A DNA stretch of 64,000 nt. It comes from Motacilla alba alba (taxonomy: Eukaryota > Chordata > Aves > Passeriformes > Motacillidae). Of the stretch, positions 59,131-64,000 are shown in pieces (the stretch's first letter is position 1; each line of letters begins with the position of its first letter). The notes beneath the pieces are model-generated. The model was not told where the DNA came from and did not search any database. It saw only the letters and a program-made list of their open reading frames with translations. The stretch spans positions 47,247,016-47,311,015 of the forward strand of contig NC_052019.1 of NCBI RefSeq assembly GCF_015832195.1, read 5' to 3'. Both the position numbers and the translations under genes were made by a program.

Positions 59131-60261
59131 GTAAGTGCTAAGGATCCTTATAAGTATTATCCAAAGGAATTGGAAAATGGAAGATGAAGGAAGCTGGGAT
59201 GAGGTGCCTTTCCAAACTGCTTTAGTAGCACTTTGACAAAAGTGAAACTTCCATGTTAATTGACCTTCCTAAATATGCTGATAAAGTTTTGATTCTTGTT
59301 TTATGTGCTTTAGTCCTTCCTGTTCTGCTGCGATGGTAAATACAATAAAAATACTACTAGGCAGTTATTATAACTTAAATTCATCTTAAAAGGTATATAT
59401 ACATTTATTTTTGAAATGTGGGTTAATATGCAAAAAAATAGTGTACCCATAAAGATTTAATAGCAAAATTACTGTAGCTAATTGAATGATGTTGATTAGC
59501 ACAAATTACACATTATTTTGCAAGTTGTAGAAAAAGTCTGTGATCATCAGTCTTGTAGATATGTCAGATCTTGGAAAATGCTCAGCAGTCATTTGCTGGA
59601 GTGTGGCTCAAATGTGGGACAAGTGCATAACATAAACGCAAGTTTTATGCTTCCATTGGAAAAAAAATCTCTTAGATGAAGGAAAATGAAAACTGAGAAC
59701 ACAGCCAAAAATATAGTAGAGACAATGGGCTTTGTTGGAAAAAGCAAAACTAGGTCTTCTTTAGAGTCTCACTTCTAGCTATCACTGTAAATAGTAAAGC
59801 TTTCCTCCTTTTTTTAGAGAGGTGTGTATAGTTAAGAAAACTAAAATAAAAATGTTTGTCTGCCTACAAATACTGATGTTTCTGAAAAGTATATTTAGGC
59901 AGAGCCATAGAGATAACGTTAATTGGTATGGTCTATATCATTCTGTATTTGGCATTTAGAAATTTGGTCATTACCAGTTGGTCATAAGAATAGGTGATGA
60001 CTGAGAGGTCAAAATGGAAGAAGATAACTGAACTCAGGAGATGTTGATGTAGAAATGCAAATTTCATAAGTAAGAAATTTAAATGCATTACTTTTATAAG
60101 CAATAAAAAGTTTAGCTTAACAGAAAAGCCTTATGCTTATTAGGAAATATTTTAAGTTGGAGCAGCGAGACCAATCCTCTGAAGGTCCTTTGTTTTACAC
60201 CATTCCTTAAAGAATTTGTGGGAGTTTGGGACTGGCAGATACTCATTATCACTGTTTGATG

Positions 60262-60339
60262 TACAAATGAAAATATATACTTTCTTTTCTATTGCAATTA
60301 ATATTGTAATAGAAAAGAAAGTATATTTTTTCATTTGTA
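60262..60339. repeat. 78-bp near-perfect inverted repeat (long hairpin)
   Basis: Arms of 37 bp (60262-60298 and 60303-60339) surround a 4-nt centre. Only two positions are imperfect: a T.T mismatch at 60274/60327 and a G.T wobble at 60294/60307. Key segments are ATACTTTCTTTTCTATT on the left and AATAGAAAAGAAAGTAT on the right. Confidence 0.95.
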
Positions 60340-62164
60340 GAGGGTGTTCTTCATCTAATAATGTTGTTTGACTGATACAAATTTAGGCGATACAGTGGGA
60401 TTAAAATGAGCAGAAGAGAAAGCCTGTGTATTGCCTTATAAAGAGAGGAGTTTGAGAAAGCCACATGTATTTCAGATGACAGACATCTGAAGAGGATAGG
60501 TGGGAGGAAGATGAAAGTGAGGAGAAGGAGTATTCAACTGTAGAAAGCCTAAATATTTGGGTAGATGAAGTGCAAGGGTTAACAGCAACATTTAACATTC
60601 CTGAGGGAGGATCAATTTTGCAGCATCACTATATGAATGCATTTGATGCTTACTTTTTAAAGGCTGCAGATGACCAAAACAATTCACCTGTGTATTTTGT
60701 CTCCACTGAGGAGTTAGAGATGTAATTTCCCTGACCATTTTACAGGTCTTTTTGTGGCCTACTAATCTACACCAGGGCTCTGTAGCAGCCCATCTTGGGT
60801 CTTATCTGATGTTTCAGTAGCTCCTTATGTCTGCCTATACAGTTATAATTTTCCACTGAAGACTTCCAAGGTACAAGTTTGATGGAATAGTTTGAAATCA
60901 CATGTTTTGCTATATTTTAGTTTCTATTGTTCTAGTCATTGAACAATACATAGTCATACATGGACCTTGTCTCTAAATCTGGTAATCTGTAGATGATTAG
61001 GTAATATAGTAAACAATTGCAAAAGAAAATGTTTTTTAAAACTCTTGCATTGAATAAAAATGCAAGTTCTAAAATTAACACTAACCTCTGAAGTTGTCCT
61101 TTCTGAATTATCTGTCAGGGTTTGGATTTTTTCTATTAAGTAAAAGTTGTTCTGCCTTTTAGATTAGTCAGAGAGGTGATTTTTTGTGACTGTAACAAGG
61201 CAGCATAGGATCCATCAAGGTGAAGGATATGCAGTGTAGTAATGAGATCTGAACCAGAGTTTCTGTGCTTGAGTACTAATCCTATCAAAGTAAACCCTGA
61301 TTAATCTTTCATCACTGAAAAAGCAGGCTCTGCTGCAGGGAAGATTGTGTTCCTGGCACCCTTCTCATTTGCTTCAGGTCACATAGCCCTCAGAATACTG
61401 AACACTGCTGAAGCTTGAGTCGTTGTGAATATTATTAGCTGATGTGGTGCCTGGATTAAGTACATTGCTGTGGCTATGTGATTTACATATAAATAGAGGG
61501 ATAATATATACAGTGAATCTTTCAGTTCTTCTTAGCTCACTCTCCCAAACTTTATACTCTTCTCCACCCTATATAATGCTCTATAACACATTCCTTATTT
61601 TACTGACTGATTCTGGCCTTAAACAGCAGACCATGTTAAAGAAGAAAATGAAGAAAAACAAAGAATTGCACAATGTTGCTAAAAGTGCAGCGATTGCCAT
61701 AAATTACTCTAAAGCACTTTCAGCTGTGAGTTATGGAAGGTAGACATAGTTGTCATCTATCCACTATCATAGAAGGCAAACTGATTGCAGTTCCTTAATA
61801 TCATTGTGCTGAAGCTGCTGGCACAGGTAGATACCTTAGCTTGGTTTTGGTGATAAGCACAAGGTGTCAGTAATAGGGCTTCATCTTAAAAATCCTGCCC
61901 TTGAAGTACTTTCTCTGTTTCTCCTGTTACACAATTACCTGCAAATGAATTGCTGATATTTTCATCTTGTGAAGAAAGTGATCTTTCTTCAAATTTTGTT
62001 TCTGTAGGTACATATAGGTGGGTAGAATCTAATATTAAAAATGTGATTCAATTTGCCTTGTCTTTTGCACCTTTCTGAAGCCTTCAAATACGTGATTGTC
62101 TAGGCACCATATAGGATTGAAGCTAAGTACATGTGTCTGTATCTCAAATGTGGAGAAGGAACGG

Positions 62165-62500
62165 GAGTTTGTAGAATAGACAATTTCCTTTGGAAGGGAC
62201 CTACAGGGCTTGTATAGTCCAACTGCCTGACCACCTCAGGGCTGGCTGATTTAATGTGTGCTGTTAAGGGCATTCCCTGAATGCCTCTTAAACACTGACA
62301 GCCTTGGGGCATCAACCACCTCTCTAGAAAGCTTCTTCCAGTGTTTCCACCTTCTTGGGAAAGAAAGGCTTCCGAATGTCCAATGTGAATCTCCCCTGGT
62401 GCAGCTTGGAACTATTCCAACATATCCTGTCACTGGATCCAGGGAGAAGAGCTCAGCATTTCCATCTCCACCTCTCCCCTCCTTCAAGGAGCTGTAGAAA
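62165..62500 (-). mobile_element. CR1-family LINE 3' region, minus orientation
   Basis: Read on the plus strand it is the reverse complement of a CR1 3' end: TTGGAAGGGACCTACAGG, TATAGTCCAACTGCCTGACC, GGGGCATCAACCACCTCTCT, TTCTTCCAGTGTTTCCACC, and a closing CTCCTTCAAGGAGCTGTAGA. Open frames inside it are by-products. The copy is diverged and truncated, with no intact coding frame. Confidence 0.8.
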
Positions 62501-63149
62501 GCAAAAAAATAGTTTTATTTACAACTGAAAATTCAAGCAAAAAGCAGCAGCTGGGACAGTTGTTAGAACAACTTAGCAAAATAAAATTCTACTTATTGTT
62601 GGACAACATTGTTTCACACATACATCAAACAGGGAAAAAAAATGAAACAGGCATTTAATAGGAGAAAAAAACCCCAAACATCTTTATCTTTGGATTTGGC
62701 ACCTCGTATAAACTGCAATATATGGTACAGCTAAAGTATATACAGAAAAAAAGTTATACTTTTTCTGTCTAACTTATTATTGAAGGGAGTTTTTCCTCTG
62801 ATTTTAATAAATATAATTATTTAAAACAAGGAGATGTTTGTAAGCCTGAAGAGGTTATGGATGCTATTAGTAAGCAAGGAAAGGGAAGGCAGAACATGGG
62901 TGGCGTTACTCCCTGATGCAAAGCAAAATTATAATTGTGGCTCCTCTCAAGGTCTCTCTAAAACACGATGTGTTGGTTTTACAGGCTCTTTTTTTTAATG
63001 TGGCTTATTCTCAGGCTGTTCCAGCTTTTCAGATGCTGCTTTGATTACACATTAGGTGCGCTTCCCAGCTCGGGAGAGTCAAGTGTCGAGTAAAACCAGA
63101 ACCCCCTTAGGTTTGAGGGTTCAGCACTGAAGGCTTGAAATTCCCTTTT

Positions 63150-63345
63150 CCTGGAGCTCCTCATTCCGCAGGCGCGGGCGCTGCTGTTCCGGGCGGCGGC
63201 CGCTGGAGGGCAGCATTCCCTAGCGCTGTGCGCAGTCCCGCTCCCCAGCGCATCCCGCCTTCTGTCCTGGGCTCCGAGCAGCTCCTCCTTCCCTTTCGCT
63301 GCCGTCGGGCCGTAGCGCCACCCGTGTCGTGCCTTCCCTTTCCTT
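63150..63345. promoter_or_regulatory. Isolated intronic CpG-rich patch with CTCF-like motif
   Basis: About 200 bp has abrupt high G+C and many CpGs (GGCGCGGGCG, GGGCGGCGGCCGC, GCCGTCGGGCCGTAGCG) within AT-rich TBCK intron. CCGCTGGAGGGCAG at 63200-63213 fits a CTCF core. It could be an alternative promoter, an enhancer, an insulator or an inserted GC-rich sequence; no gene start was recognised beside it. Confidence 0.55.
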
Positions 63346-64000
63346 GCTTGCTTATAGCGTCGATAACCTCTTCGGGCTTACCAACACCTCCTTGTCTTAA
63401 AGCATTCTTTTTGTTAAAGTCAGAGGAAAAACTTCCTGCAATAAAAGCTCGCCTGACGCCTTCTACTTAAATTGTTTGACCTACTTTTCATGTCACTGCT
63501 GATAAGTTTGGTGAGGATGGTTTAGAGCAAAGCAGTGATTTTTCCTTGTGATTACCTTTTAATAAACTTCAAAGCTTCACATTTCGTGTATTTTCTTATT
63601 TCTGTGTAAATGCCTGCATGATAGACGTGTTTGTGAAATTAGGAGAAAATGAGGATCTGCTTTGAAGAAACATTTTAATCATATATATGAAAAAGAGGAA
63701 ATAATTTCTTTTAAATACCAAGGAAATCATGTGGTTTACATAATATGTACCTCCAAGCAAAGAGGAGCCTCAGGACACTAGGCTTGTTTTCTTACTGCAT
63801 GGGGAGCAAGGTATTGCATATAAGCAAGCAGATAAACAGGTATTAGGTAATCACAACCACTGCAGGGGATATTTCAGGGAACAGGATATGTTACTATTCT
63901 TAGAATGCCATCTATTTAAAACATGACGTAGATATACTCAGGGAAATAGTATGATTGTGTTATAAGATTAATATGGTGATAGAAATTGATTTGGCTTGGA

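Larger units (their letters stand above)
59131..64000 (+). other. TBCK: TBCK intron (partial, at least 4.9 kb)
   Basis: No further TBCK exon was recognised. The segment contains an inverted repeat at 60262, a CR1 fragment at 62165 and a GC/CpG-rich patch at 63150-63345. Confidence 0.75.

Noticed and set aside
62100..62497. Frames of 71-79 codons on both strands
   Set aside because: They fall inside the decayed CR1 copy at 62165-62500.

Overview
This is a vertebrate nuclear window, most likely avian and possibly a songbird. It holds two conserved genes in a head-to-head arrangement. Short coding exons with canonical splice sites sit in AT-rich introns. The interspersed repeats are CR1-type LINE 3' fragments and an LTR resembling avian endogenous retrovirus LTRs. 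No prokaryotic features, tRNA, rRNA or CRISPR arrays were seen.

Minus strand, left side: the 5' part of AIMP1, the multi-tRNA-synthetase complex scaffold protein p43 / EMAP-II precursor. Three coding exons are visible (3664-3556, 2815-2702, 444-286). They encode about the first 127 residues: the N-terminal leucine-zipper-like helix and the lysine-rich linker. The tRNA-binding/EMAP-II C-terminal domain lies beyond position 1. A long first intron (3690-19484) links these to a GC-rich 5' exon near 19.5 kb.

Centre, about 18.9-20.05 kb: a CpG island that acts as a shared bidirectional promoter. It carries GC boxes, a CRE-like site, a 15-bp minisatellite, an 11-bp G-rich repeat and a long pyrimidine tract.

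Plus strand, right side: TBCK (TBC1 domain containing kinase, a pseudokinase plus Rab-GAP-type TBC protein). Nineteen coding exons from 23548 to 59130 join in one continuous frame of 620 codons, and every junction phase was checked. They cover the pseudokinase domain and the first part of the TBC domain. The rest of TBC and the C-terminal rhodanese domain lie beyond 64000. One intron (46895-47261) is of the GC-AG class. The third coding exon is separated from the second by a 15.6-kb intron holding an LTR and unexplained exon-like open blocks.

The tail (59131-64000) is TBCK intron. It contains a striking 78-bp inverted repeat, a CR1 fragment and a small isolated CpG-rich patch.

The most interesting item is AIMP1's upstream in-frame start codon. 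It is split by the first intron (AT | G) and would add nine residues before the usual start methionine. No wholly new system was recognised.
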